A DNA stretch of 64,000 nucleotides from SG8-41 sp963802355 (lineage in GTDB: Bacteria > Pseudomonadota > Gammaproteobacteria > Burkholderiales > SG8-41). Each line of letters starts with the position of its first letter. Position 1 is the first letter of the stretch. Of this stretch, positions 7,554 through 15,988 are shown piece by piece. The notes below the pieces were generated by a model. The model made no database searches and was not told the origin of the DNA. It saw nothing but the letters and a program-made list of their open reading frames with translations. The DNA is taken from the NCBI GenBank assembly GCA_963802355.1, contig CAWDIV010000015.1, positions 1,054,001-1,118,000 of the forward strand, written 5' to 3'. Position numbers and translations under genes: made by a program.

Positions 7554-8522
7554 CTAGTCCGCCGTCATCCCGGTCGCCGCCACCACCTTCGCCCATTTCT
7601 CTACTTCGCTCTTCACGAACGGCGCGAACTGTTCGGTCGCCAGCGGCGACGGCTCTGCGCCGGCGGCGTTCAGCTTGTCGCGGATTTCGGGCGAGCGCAC
7701 GATGCGTAGCGCCTCCATGTTCAATTTCTCCACGATCGCGCGCGGCGTGCCAGTGGGCGCAAACAATCCCAGCCAGTTGAGCATCGCATAGCCCGGAACG
7801 CCGCTTTCCGCGATGGTCGGCAAGTCCGGCAGCACCACAGAGCGCTGGCCGCCAGTCACAGCGAGGCCGCGCAGCCTGCCGCTCCTGGTATGGGGGGAAA
7901 CCGACGCCGCGGTCCCGAACGTAACCGGGACCTGCCCCGCGACGACGTCCACGATCGCCGGTCCGCCGCCCTTGTACGGCACGTGCGTGAGCTTGACCAG
8001 GGCCAGATGCTCGAAGAGCGCCGCGGCCAGATGGGTCGACGTGCCGGAACCGGCGGACGCGTACATGATCTGACCCGGTTGAGCGCGGGCCAGGCCGATC
8101 AGCTCCTTTACCGAGCGCGCGGGAAGCGATGGGTGCACGGCGAGTATGCTCGGCGCGTCCGACAGCCGCGAGACAGGCTGAAAATCGCGCAGGACGTTGT
8201 AGGGGAGCTTGCGGTACAGGCTCTGGTTGACCGCATGCGTGCCGGCACTGCCCACAGTCACCGTGTAGCCGTCGGGTGCTGCGCGCGCCACGATCTCGGT
8301 GCCGACGATGCCGCCGGCGCCGCCCCGGTTCTCGACAACTACCTGTTGCCCGAGCGCCGCGCCGAGCGGAGCGCCCACCAGCCGCGCGGTCAGATCGACG
8401 AACCCGCCTGGCGGGAATCCTATGACTACGCGCACGGGCTTGACCGGGTAGTCCGCCGCAGGAGCGTAACCGCCTCCCCCGAAGCCTGCCATGAAGACAA
8501 TGAGCGCGAGCCCGTATTTCAT
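7554..8522 (-). CDS. TctC/Bug-family periplasmic solute receptor
   Basis: A 322-residue extracytoplasmic binding protein with a signal peptide ending near PAAD and the family motifs: VVIGFPPGGFVDLTARL (phosphate/carboxylate loop), NRGGAGG, THVPYKGGGPAIVDVVAGQV, LPTIAESGVPGY. Such receptors bind mono-, di- or tricarboxylates; most are orphans without TctA/TctB genes, as here. A good ribosome site (AGGTGA) precedes the ATG. The upstream hypothetical gene (8527-9468) ends only four bases away, so they are probably one operon. Confidence 0.92.
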   Translation of the reverse strand: MKYGLALIVFMAGFGGGGYAPAADYPVKPVRVVIGFPPGGFVDLTARLVGAPLGAALGQQVVVENRGGAGGIVGTEIVARAAPDGYTVTVGSAGTHAVNQSLYRKLPYNVLRDFQPVSRLSDAPSILAVHPSLPARSVKELIGLARAQPGQIMYASAGSGTSTHLAAALFEHLALVKLTHVPYKGGGPAIVDVVAGQVPVTFGTAASVSPHTRSGRLRGLAVTGGQRSVVLPDLPTIAESGVPGYAMLNWLGLFAPTGTPRAIVEKLNMEALRIVRSPEIRDKLNAAGAEPSPLATEQFAPFVKSEVEKWAKVVAATGMTAD

Positions 8523-8526
8523 GGCT

Positions 8527-9468
8527 TCACCTCCCCCTCTTCTTCATGGCGCCGCCGTCGGTGAGATGCACCGCGAGCGGCCCCTCGAAGGCACCGGGCG
8601 ATCCTGCACGATCCCGGCCCGGGCCGCATGCGCTTTCAACGAACCACCTGGTCATTTCCGGCACGGAGCTCGGTGGCAGGATCTCTTTCACCGGCATCTT
8701 CCAGAACTGCCCGAAGCGGGCAAAGTAGACGCCTATGGAAGTAACCGGCCACTGCTCCGCTTTTCCGTTCTCGCCGCCGATTCCGCCCAATCCCGATAAC
8801 AGGTAGTAACCGACCAACCGATAGGCGTCGCGCAGGTCGAATCTCGCCACGTGCGTGGTATTTACATCCACGACACAATAATCGAGGATGAAATCCGGAT
8901 CGGCCCCTCCCACCAGTTCCGATGCAGGTAGGCGAGGATTCAGCATGCAGATGCGGGCAGCGCGGAATGTCTTCTCGTCAACGAGATCGAGCAGCGCCTT
9001 CAGATCGGCAGCATCATCGGCGCGCAGGTAGTTGATGGAGCGCCAGTCGACACGATTCGGGCCAGCGCGGACCGCCAGGTCGAGATGGGCCAGCCTGTAT
9101 GCGGCAACCAGAAGTTCTTCCGTAACCCGGCCGTCTTCGGTATAGGCCTGACACCGGCGTTTGGCGTCGGCGACGTAGGCAGCGGCCCTGACCCCACGGG
9201 CGTGACGGCTGATTGTCGGCACTTCCTGGGCGCCACCGATAAGTTCCGCTCCGGCTTCCGCCGTCCACGCCGACACGCATGCCTGCGGATTGATTCGCTG
9301 CAGGAAAAAACGCAGGAGATAGCTGAATGCGCCGGCGACCATCTGGTAGTTTGTCGTCAGCGGCCGCGCCTGCAGTCCCCGCTCGAACTTGACGCGAGGC
9401 CGCAGCAGCCTGGCGCCGAAGCCCTGTTGCACATCCCCTCTGTCATGGATGAAGGAGTAGAGGGTCAC
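8527..9468 (-). CDS. Hypothetical protein with a nuclease-like (PD-(D/E)XK-type) core, active site incomplete
   Basis: A 313-residue protein. Residues 187-240 read GGADPDFIL ... CVVDVNTT ... FDLRDAYRLVGYYLLSG, matching the pattern of uncharacterised proteins with GADADLI ... LIDIKTT ... QLVGYY, which looks like a PD-(D/E)XK core (Asp, then D-x-K on the next strand). Here the position of the expected Lys is Asn (DVNTT, 201-205), so catalysis is doubtful. The assignment is from memory of the motif pattern and is tentative. It is followed four bases later by a TctC gene, an odd partner for a nuclease-like protein. Confidence 0.55.
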   Translation of the reverse strand: MTLYSFIHDRGDVQQGFGARLLRPRVKFERGLQARPLTTNYQMVAGAFSYLLRFFLQRINPQACVSAWTAEAGAELIGGAQEVPTISRHARGVRAAAYVADAKRRCQAYTEDGRVTEELLVAAYRLAHLDLAVRAGPNRVDWRSINYLRADDAADLKALLDLVDEKTFRAARICMLNPRLPASELVGGADPDFILDYCVVDVNTTHVARFDLRDAYRLVGYYLLSGLGGIGGENGKAEQWPVTSIGVYFARFGQFWKMPVKEILPPSSVPEMTRWFVESACGPGRDRAGSPGAFEGPLAVHLTDGGAMKKRGR

Positions 9469-9591
9469 TGCGCTCCCGCCCGCTCGAGAATTTCCCCCAT
9501 TCCTCCCGAGCGTCCCGCGTCGCCAATTCGCCGAACAAAAGATGCCGACAATTGAAGATGCGCGCGCAGGCTTCTCGAGTTAGCAGAAGCA

Positions 9592-10608
9592 TTAGGAAGG
9601 GTTTTGCGGTTCGGTGCCTGATCCTATCGGGTTCGACAGCGGTTGGATCGCCTTCCGAATGCCGACCGTTTTCCACCGCCGGCCGATGAGGAGCCGCAGC
9701 TTGCGGCACTCGAGATCTTTCAGCTCCTGGATCCGCGCTTCGAGGTCAACCTCGAATGCGCCCAGCAACTCGCGCGACGTCGCGACGTCGAGCTGACGCT
9801 TGAGCTCATAGAACAAGCCCGAGTATTCGCCGCACAGCTCGCGGATTACCGGAAACGAAGTCCGGTGTTGAGAACACAGGCCCAGACGCCTGATGGCGTC
9901 GCGATGCTCCAGCGTGCCGTAGCCCTTGTGCGCGGCGAATCCGTAGCCGGGATAGTCCCGGTCGAGATTTTCCATCAGGCGGTCGCGGTGGGTTTTCGCC
10001 ACGATGGAAGCTGCCGCGATCGTGAAATTGATGCCGTCCCCCTTGTTGAAGTTGTTCTGGGGTATGTCCACCGCAATGGTGCGCGCATCCACCAGCACGT
10101 GTTGCGGACGCATGGGCAGCGCCTCGATCGCGCGCTTCATCGCGAGCAGACCCGCGTGATAGATGTTCAACCGGTCGATTTCCTCCACGTCGGCGAGGCC
10201 GATGCCGACGCCCTTGGCGCGGCCGTGAATGATTTCAGCAAGCTCGTATCGGCGCGCCGGATCGAGCCGCTTCGAGTCATCGACGCCTTCGATTTCGGTG
10301 CCCGGCTCGAACACGACGGCTGCCGCCACCACCGGGCCCGCCAGGGGACCCATCCCTACTTCGTCAACCCCGGCGATGTGAATCACCCCCGACTTCCACA
10401 AGACGTGCTCGAAATGCAGCATGGCCCCAATGCGAAGTCGCTCCTCCCGCTGCTTGTCGAAGCGCTTCTTGAGCACCGTGTAGAGCTTGCGGGCGCCCTG
10501 ACGCGGATCTCGCTGCAGGCGCGCCAGCAAGCGGGCGGAAACCGGCTCGCCCTGCTCGAGGTAACGCTCGCGTATCTCCTCTATGGATAGCTCGTGTAAT
10601 CCGCTCAA
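9592..10608 (-). CDS. rnhB: Ribonuclease HII, long form with N- and C-terminal extensions
   Basis: RNase HII cuts RNA in RNA/DNA hybrids and at single ribonucleotides. The core (residues 75-250) has the acidic catalytic residues D82 and E83 (GVDEVG), D174 (VLVDAR) and D209 (KTHRDR). Unusual points: 338 residues instead of about 200; a 70-residue N-terminal domain ending in LHFEHVLWKSG, which resembles that of Bacillus-type RNase HII; a C-terminal extension of about 80 residues; and the ribonucleotide-sensing GRG motif reads GMG (residues 85-87). Betaproteobacterial rnhB normally sits in the lpx cluster, so this may be a second, acquired copy; that is inference from context. Confidence 0.85.
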   Translation of the reverse strand: MSGLHELSIEEIRERYLEQGEPVSARLLARLQRDPRQGARKLYTVLKKRFDKQREERLRIGAMLHFEHVLWKSGVIHIAGVDEVGMGPLAGPVVAAAVVFEPGTEIEGVDDSKRLDPARRYELAEIIHGRAKGVGIGLADVEEIDRLNIYHAGLLAMKRAIEALPMRPQHVLVDARTIAVDIPQNNFNKGDGINFTIAAASIVAKTHRDRLMENLDRDYPGYGFAAHKGYGTLEHRDAIRRLGLCSQHRTSFPVIRELCGEYSGLFYELKRQLDVATSRELLGAFEVDLEARIQELKDLECRKLRLLIGRRWKTVGIRKAIQPLSNPIGSGTEPQNPS

Positions 10609-10774
10609 CGCGCACGCTCCGCCTGTGCCAGCCGGCCGTTCCGGCGCAATTCAGGCACGCCATTCCCCGTCACCCGATCTTCGTTTCTCGCTGACTTCTT
10701 GTCAAACCTATTTCTTGAAGTGAGAGCTCGCTTTTCAAAAAGACTCCCGCCTACGGCGTCAATAAACAATACGC

Positions 10775-11455
10775 CTACCGCGCGCCCGCGCGTTCGAGGA
10801 TTTTCACCATCTCTCCATAACGGCGCGAACGCGCGAGCGCGAGCGGCGTCTGCCCGTTCCGGTCGGCCAGGCTGACGTTCGCCCCCGCTTCGACCAGCGC
10901 CCTCAGGGTATCCGTGTGACGGGCGCCGCCGTCTCCGAGCACGATGGACTCGATCAGTGCCGTCCAGCCGAGGTTGTTGACATAGTCGAGCGGCGCCCCC
11001 GCTCGGATCAGCGTACGCACGACTTCCGCATGGCCTAGGTGCGCGGCGGCGATCAGCGCGGTGCCGTCATAGCGGCTGGTGATGTTCTTCGCGCTAGCGC
11101 CTGATGCGAGTGCGAGCTTGAGGGTCGGCACATCGTTGGCGACGGCCGCGATGGTGACGATGTCGTAACGATCTTTTTCCAGCGCGTTGGGATTCGCGCC
11201 CGCCGCGATGAGCGCGCGCATCGCCTCGTGATGGCCGCCGTAGGCCGCTACGTGCAGCGGCGTGCGCGCGTAAGCGTCGCGAACATCGGGTTTCTCACCC
11301 TTGGCAGTCAATGCCTTGATTTGTGCGGCATCGCCGCGGCCCGCGGCGGCAAGCAGTCCCGCGTAGCCCGCCTTTTCGGTCGGCGAAGGCGGCACCTGCG
11401 CCGGCAGCGGGAACGCACAGCACGCAATCAAAAGGAAGCCGCCAATGCGATTCAT
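10775..11455 (-). CDS. Exported ankyrin-repeat protein
   Basis: A 226-residue protein with a signal peptide (MNRIGGFLLIACCAFPLPAQ) followed by about five ankyrin repeats with the usual TPLHVAAYGGHHEAMRALI and GADPN-like turns (AGANPNALEKD, AGAPLDYVNN, AGANVSLAD). Ankyrin repeats bind other proteins; a periplasmic adaptor role is likely but no partner is evident. Transcribed from near the downstream end of the PrpD gene, 56 bp away on the same strand. Confidence 0.85.
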   Translation of the reverse strand: MNRIGGFLLIACCAFPLPAQVPPSPTEKAGYAGLLAAAGRGDAAQIKALTAKGEKPDVRDAYARTPLHVAAYGGHHEAMRALIAAGANPNALEKDRYDIVTIAAVANDVPTLKLALASGASAKNITSRYDGTALIAAAHLGHAEVVRTLIRAGAPLDYVNNLGWTALIESIVLGDGGARHTDTLRALVEAGANVSLADRNGQTPLALARSRRYGEMVKILERAGAR

Positions 11456-11511
11456 TCAACACCTGCACCGGTCGGCGTCCATCGCCGTCCAACGGCGGTT
11501 GCATGGCATTC

Positions 11512-12891
11512 TCACAACGCAAAGTCGAGCTTGCTGAAATCGGCCGCCTTTTCCGCCTCAGCCAGCTGCGAGAACAAGCGCTCCGCCTTTGCGCGGTCGC
11601 GGTGCGCCGTCAGCTTGAGGAATTTTTCCAATAGCTCACTGCGGGTCAACGGCATCGTCGGCGTGCCTTTGAAGTCGTGCCCTTCCGCCGCTACCTCCTG
11701 GCCGTTCTTCAGATGCAGCGTCACGCGGGAAGCCGGCGAAACGTGGCTTTCCGCCGTCTTCATCGGCACGAGCTGCGCACTCTTGCTAAGGGCGCGGATC
11801 TTCGGATCGTTCAGGCTCGCCTCCGAGAATACCCGCGGATCGGTGGGATCGAGGTAGAGCGCGAGCGCGACGCAGAACGGCACGCTGTACTGCATCATCG
11901 TGAGATCCATGGGCTCGGTGATGTTGTGATAGTCCACCGTCTTCTCATTTCCGGCGATCGTGATACGGGCGACGTCGCCGCCTGATATGCCATGTTTTTC
12001 CTTGAGATCGAGCGCCAGCGTCACCGGGACTTGCGCCGTGGAATGGCACGCGTAGCGCTTGATCTTGTTTTTCATGACGTGCCACGTGGAGCCGAAGTCC
12101 TTGGTCAGGCGCGCTGGCTCCGCATTACGGCAGAACGTATTGAGCAAGCCGAATTTCCCTTCGAATACGCCTTCGGGGCCGGTATAGCCGTCGCGGGCCA
12201 GAACCGCGGCCATGAACCCACCCTCCGCGGCGCGCCCCAGATGCAGGCGTTTGACCATCCCGCCCGTCTGGGAGAATTCCATCAGGCCCGAGCTCATGGA
12301 GCCCGCGATGCCGAAGGCGTTCGCCATCTGTTTCGCGTCATGGTCGAAGAGCCTGCCGATGACGACCGCCGTGCCATACACGCCTACCACGCCCGGCGAA
12401 TGAAAGCCGACTTTTTCGATCGACTGGTTCGCCGCATTCCCGATCCGGTACAGGACTTCGTAGCCGGCAACGATGGCCGAGAGCACCTGCTTGCCGTTCA
12501 GCTTGCGGCCTTGTGCGGGAGCAAGGGCAGGAACGACGAGCGCGGCGCTGGGATGGATACCGACGCTCGGCTCGCACAGGCAGTCGAGCTCGAAGGCATG
12601 GGCCGCCGCGCCGTTGGACAGGCAAGCGAATGGCGCGCGCACCTTGATCGGCGTTCCGAACACGCTGCACTCGCCGGCCGCGCTGTTGCGTTTGGCGTAT
12701 TCGATGACGGTCTGTGTCCAGGGAAGCTGCGAGCCGAAGACGCAGGCACCGACTGTGTCTATCATGCAGTCCTTGGCGCGCTCGATGACTTCCGGCGGAA
12801 TCGATTCATACCTGAGTCCGACGGCAAATTCGGCAAGCTGGTGCGCGGCGGTGGTCATTTGACGCACGCCGCTGATGTTAGGATCGTTCAT
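11512..12891 (-). CDS. MmgE/PrpD family protein
   Basis: A 459-residue protein of the family that includes 2-methylcitrate dehydratase and cis-aconitate decarboxylase. Family signs are the N-terminal helical domain starting LAEFAVGLRYESIPPEV, IDTVGACVFGSQLPWT, GYEVLYRIG, and the C-terminal lid with KMEVVPD-like strands. Full length for the family. Substrate cannot be told from sequence; the divergent HpcH/HpaI aldolase and nearby TctC receptors suggest a carboxylic-acid catabolic pathway. It shares a 127-bp promoter region with the aldolase; a TATAAT at 12941-12946 could serve the aldolase side. Confidence 0.88.
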   Translation of the reverse strand: MNDPNISGVRQMTTAAHQLAEFAVGLRYESIPPEVIERAKDCMIDTVGACVFGSQLPWTQTVIEYAKRNSAAGECSVFGTPIKVRAPFACLSNGAAAHAFELDCLCEPSVGIHPSAALVVPALAPAQGRKLNGKQVLSAIVAGYEVLYRIGNAANQSIEKVGFHSPGVVGVYGTAVVIGRLFDHDAKQMANAFGIAGSMSSGLMEFSQTGGMVKRLHLGRAAEGGFMAAVLARDGYTGPEGVFEGKFGLLNTFCRNAEPARLTKDFGSTWHVMKNKIKRYACHSTAQVPVTLALDLKEKHGISGGDVARITIAGNEKTVDYHNITEPMDLTMMQYSVPFCVALALYLDPTDPRVFSEASLNDPKIRALSKSAQLVPMKTAESHVSPASRVTLHLKNGQEVAAEGHDFKGTPTMPLTRSELLEKFLKLTAHRDRAKAERLFSQLAEAEKAADFSKLDFAL

Positions 12892-13018
12892 ATTCGCGTT
12901 CCTTATTGATCATTTCGAAACCGGATGAGCCGCCGGCACCTATAATGCCGCATTGGCAGCGCCGCGTCATCGTGCGCTTTACCGCGTCACGGGCCGGTGT
13001 CAGTGCAGGGGAGCAGCG

Positions 13019-13717
13019 ATGAACAAGGTCAAGCAAAAACTCGCCGCCGGCCAGGTGGTCACGATGTTCAATCCGGACTTCGCATCGCCGCGGCTCGTCG
13101 AGTATCTGGCAGGATTCGGACTCGATGTGGTGTGGATAGACGCCGAGCGCATGAGCTACGACTTCGAGCGCATCGAAGAGATGACGCGCGCGGCGCGCGT
13201 GGCTGGGATTGCCTCGGTGGCGCGGCCGTGGCTGAACGACGCGGGCCTGATCACACGCTATTTCGACTGCGGCGTGGACGGCATCATGGTGCCGCACGTG
13301 GAGGACGGCGCGACCGCGCGCAGAATGATCGACATCGTGCGCTACGCACGGCCCAAGGACCATGCCGACAAGATCGTCATCATCATGGTGGAGACGCCGA
13401 CCGCAATCGACCGCATCGACGAGATCGCGGCGGTGCCCGGCGTCGACGTGATCAATATCGGCGTGAACGACGTGGCGCTGGCATTGGGCTTCCCCGGCCA
13501 GCCGGAGCATCCGGAGGTCACCGCGTTGCTCGAAACAGCCATCGGGCGCGTCGTCAAAGGGGGTAAGACAGCCGCCCTCAATGTGCTCACCAACTGGGAA
13601 GAACGCATGCCGTGGCTCATTTCGAGAGGCGTGCGCTGGCTGAACGTGCGTACCAACAACATCATCGCTCGCGGGGCGCGGCAGTACACCGATCTCCTGA
13701 AACGGCATACCGCTTGA
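13019..13717 (+). CDS. HpcH/HpaI aldolase family protein
   Basis: A class II pyruvate-aldolase TIM barrel of about 232 residues. Visible motifs: VVWIDAERMSYDFE (early acidic metal-site strand), GVDGIMVPHVED (the conserved 'G..G...P' loop), IIIMVETPTAIDRIDEIAAVPGVD (metal-binding Glu) and INIGVNDVALALG. These enzymes cleave 2-keto-4-hydroxy acids to pyruvate plus an aldehyde. Start chosen at ATG 13019, preceded by GGGGAG; an upstream in-frame start at 12953 would add unconserved residues. It is divergent from the PrpD gene, which probably belongs to the same pathway. Confidence 0.86.
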   Translation: MNKVKQKLAAGQVVTMFNPDFASPRLVEYLAGFGLDVVWIDAERMSYDFERIEEMTRAARVAGIASVARPWLNDAGLITRYFDCGVDGIMVPHVEDGATARRMIDIVRYARPKDHADKIVIIMVETPTAIDRIDEIAAVPGVDVINIGVNDVALALGFPGQPEHPEVTALLETAIGRVVKGGKTAALNVLTNWEERMPWLISRGVRWLNVRTNNIIARGARQYTDLLKRHTA

Positions 13718-13803
13718 GTATCTTCAGGGTCCCCTCATGCTCCCCTAGGCCCATATCATTCATCTTGATATGAGTCTTAAGGTATTTGATGGTATTTGAT
13801 TAT

Positions 13804-13946
13804 CGCGTAGGGCGGAGGAGAAACACATTCTTCGGAACTGAGTCGGTCCCGGGATCAATCTCTCGCGATCCCCTGGCGTTCTTTGGGTCGAGGGCTCTAC
13901 CCAGCCCTGCGCTCGGTCAAATCAAAGTCCCATCAGGTGTCACCTA
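13804..13946. ncRNA. Dispersed 145-bp intergenic element, copy A (possible structured RNA)
   Basis: This intergenic stretch aligns over about 145 bp with 27234-27379. Shared blocks include CGCGTAGG, ACACATTCTT / GCACATTCTT, GTCAATCTCTCGC or close forms, GGGCTCTACC and CTCGGTCA; overall roughly 70% alike with few gaps. Copy A can form hairpins (GGGATC/GATCCC at about 13850-13872, AGGGCT/AGCCCT at about 13891-13908, GCTCGGT/ACCGAGC at 13911-13953). Neither copy carries a plausible open frame. It may be a small RNA gene, a leader, or a worn mobile element; strand is not determined. Confidence 0.45.
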
Positions 13947-14000
13947 ACCGAGCCAATAACAACCCCTTTTGAGACAAGCTCTGGTTACTTTACTCCGAGG

Positions 14001-14984
14001 TCATTTCGCCAATCCGAGGTCGTTCATGACCGCCTTGGTCTGGCTGTAGTCGTTCTCCAGGTATTTCGCGAATTCCCGGTTGCGCAGGAAATTGCCTTCC
14101 CAGAATTGGGCCTCCAGGCTCTTCAGCCACTCCTCGGCCACGACCACCTTGCCGAAAACGTCTTCCCAGTACGCCACCTGCGCCGCGCTCAACCCCTTGG
14201 CGCCGATGATGCCGCGCCAGTTCGAAACCACGATATCTATGCCCTGCTCGCGCAGCGTCGGCACGCTGGCGAGCGCTCCGCCCATGCGCCGCGGCGCGCC
14301 CAGCGCGATGATCCGAGCGTTGCCCGCTCTGACTTGCGCTATGACCGAAGAAACCGCGGAAGAGACCATGTTCAGGTGCCCTCCCATCACGGCGGTCATG
14401 CCCTCGGTATTCGATTTGAACACCACCACCTTGAGCTTCCTCGCGTCGAGGCCGGCCGACCTGGCGAGCAGCGTATACGTCAGATGGTTCGTCCCGCCCA
14501 GGTTGCTGACGCCCACGGACCATGCATCGGGATTCTTCCTGATCATCTCGATGAGATCGCGCGCATTCTTCACCGGGGAGTCCGCCCTTACCGTGAACGC
14601 GGTGTACTCGTTCAGCAACAGCGCGACGGGGGTGAAATCCGTGTAGTGCTGGGTCGAGATGCCCATGATGTGGTTCACCGTGAGCGTCGGATTGCCCAGA
14701 TCGAAATAGTGCGCATCGCCCGGGTGCTGGTTGAGATAGGTGCGCACCAGGGTCTGGTTGCCGCCCACCTTGTTCAACACGTTGACCGGCACCGGCACGA
14801 GTTTCTGCTCCTGGATGATCTTCTGGAGATGACGCCCCATGGTGTCGTTGCTGCCCCCGGCGCCGGAGCCCACCAGCAGCTCGACCGGCTTGTCGGGCCG
14901 CCACGGCTGCGCGGTAGCGGGGGTCGCCGCCAGCAGGATGGCCGCCACCGTCGTCCGCCAAAGCACGCGCGTCGCGGAGATCAC
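14001..14984 (-). CDS. TctC/Bug-family solute receptor, third of three in the UGSC operon
   Basis: A 327-residue receptor starting at GTG 14984, which overlaps the stop of the preceding gene by four bases (GTGA), a sign of translational coupling. Signal peptide: VLWRTTVAAILLAATPATA. Family regions: VELLVGSGAGGSNDTMGRH, VLNKVGGNQTL, YTDFTPVALL, APRRMGGALASVPTLREQG, and the C-terminal MNDLGLAK ending that matches those of the two sister receptors in this operon. It diverges from the classical Bug type at the first loop (GSGAGGSND instead of PPGG.D). Last gene of the operon. Confidence 0.88.
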   Translation of the reverse strand: MISATRVLWRTTVAAILLAATPATAQPWRPDKPVELLVGSGAGGSNDTMGRHLQKIIQEQKLVPVPVNVLNKVGGNQTLVRTYLNQHPGDAHYFDLGNPTLTVNHIMGISTQHYTDFTPVALLLNEYTAFTVRADSPVKNARDLIEMIRKNPDAWSVGVSNLGGTNHLTYTLLARSAGLDARKLKVVVFKSNTEGMTAVMGGHLNMVSSAVSSVIAQVRAGNARIIALGAPRRMGGALASVPTLREQGIDIVVSNWRGIIGAKGLSAAQVAYWEDVFGKVVVAEEWLKSLEAQFWEGNFLRNREFAKYLENDYSQTKAVMNDLGLAK

Positions 14985-15988
14985 TTGGCCAAGCCCATGT
15001 CGGCGAGCACGCTCTTCAGCTCCGTGTGCTGAGCATCGAGATAATTGCGCGTGTCGCGGCTCCCCATATACGCGTTCTCCCATCCGTTTAATTCGAGATC
15101 TCTCTTCCATTCGTCCGTGGTGCTCAACCGCATCATTACCTGGTCCCACCAGGCGACGTGCGCCGGCGATATGCCGGACGGCGCCATCACCAGCCTGAAA
15201 TTGTCCACGACGGCGTTTGCGCCTTGCTCCCGGAGCGTAGGGACAGGAGCGAGCGCGCCGCCCAGGCGTTTCGGCGCGGAGACGGCGAGGAAACGCATGG
15301 CGCCGGAGCTGAAGTGCGGCAACAGTATGGATGCGCTGGAGACTACGAGGTCGACGTGCCCGCCGAGGCCGGCGATGGCGGAATCGGCCGATGACTTGAA
15401 GACAATCGTCTTCAACTTTTTCGTGTCGGCGCCTGCGGCGCGCGCCACGGACGCCGCGGCTACGTGGTTCGCCCCGCCGAGGCTGGTGCCGACGGCGACG
15501 CTTACCGAAGCCGCGTCCTTCTGCAGCCGCGCCATGAGATCCTTGAGCGTCTTGATGGGCGAGTCGGCTTTCACTGCGAACACCACGTATTCGCTGTTCA
15601 ACAACGCGATAGGCGTGAAATCGGTATAGCTGAAAGGACTGGTGCCGCTGATCTGATTGGTGAGCAGCACCGCTGATACGATTTCCAGAAAATGTGGATC
15701 CCCGGTGTGGCTCTTGAGATAGGTGAGCGCCACCTGCCCTTGACCGCCCGATTTGTTGACCACCGAGACCGGCACCTCGAGCACGCGCTTGTCCTGCCAG
15801 ATCTTCTGGATCAGCCGCGCGGTCTTGTCCGTGCCGCCGCCGGAAGCGGAAGGCACGATGAGTTCGACGGCCTTCTCCGGTTTCCAGGCCGGGGGCTGCG
15901 CGGCCACGGCCGTGACCGCTCCCGTTAGCAACGCTGTCAATACGCCGGCGCCGAGCCAGGCGCTGCTCGCTGGTTTTCTCTCAGGCAT
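14981..15988 (-). CDS. TctC/Bug-family solute receptor, second in the UGSC operon
   Basis: A 335-residue receptor with signal peptide (ending near AVAAQPP) and motifs VELIVPSASGGGTDKTARL, VVNKSGGQG, YTDFTPIALL, TIVFKSSADSAIAGLGGHVDLV, APKRLGGALAPVPTLREQG, and the ending LADMGLAK. It overlaps the PrpD gene upstream by eight bases and the next TctC gene by four, so all are read from one message. It is clearly related to the receptors at 14001-14984 and 17207-18383; these three are more alike to each other than to those at 7554 and 24570. Confidence 0.9.
   Translation of the reverse strand: MPERKPASSAWLGAGVLTALLTGAVTAVAAQPPAWKPEKAVELIVPSASGGGTDKTARLIQKIWQDKRVLEVPVSVVNKSGGQGQVALTYLKSHTGDPHFLEIVSAVLLTNQISGTSPFSYTDFTPIALLNSEYVVFAVKADSPIKTLKDLMARLQKDAASVSVAVGTSLGGANHVAAASVARAAGADTKKLKTIVFKSSADSAIAGLGGHVDLVVSSASILLPHFSSGAMRFLAVSAPKRLGGALAPVPTLREQGANAVVDNFRLVMAPSGISPAHVAWWDQVMMRLSTTDEWKRDLELNGWENAYMGSRDTRNYLDAQHTELKSVLADMGLAK

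Noticed and set aside
10609..10774. Possible small gene or terminator between the ankyrin gene and rnhB
   Set aside because: No frame with a ribosome site and no stable stem with a U-tract was found.
13804..13946. Group II intron or IS fragment
   Set aside because: No reverse transcriptase or transposase coding remnant and no recognisable intron domain V; only a second, diverged non-coding copy exists in the window.
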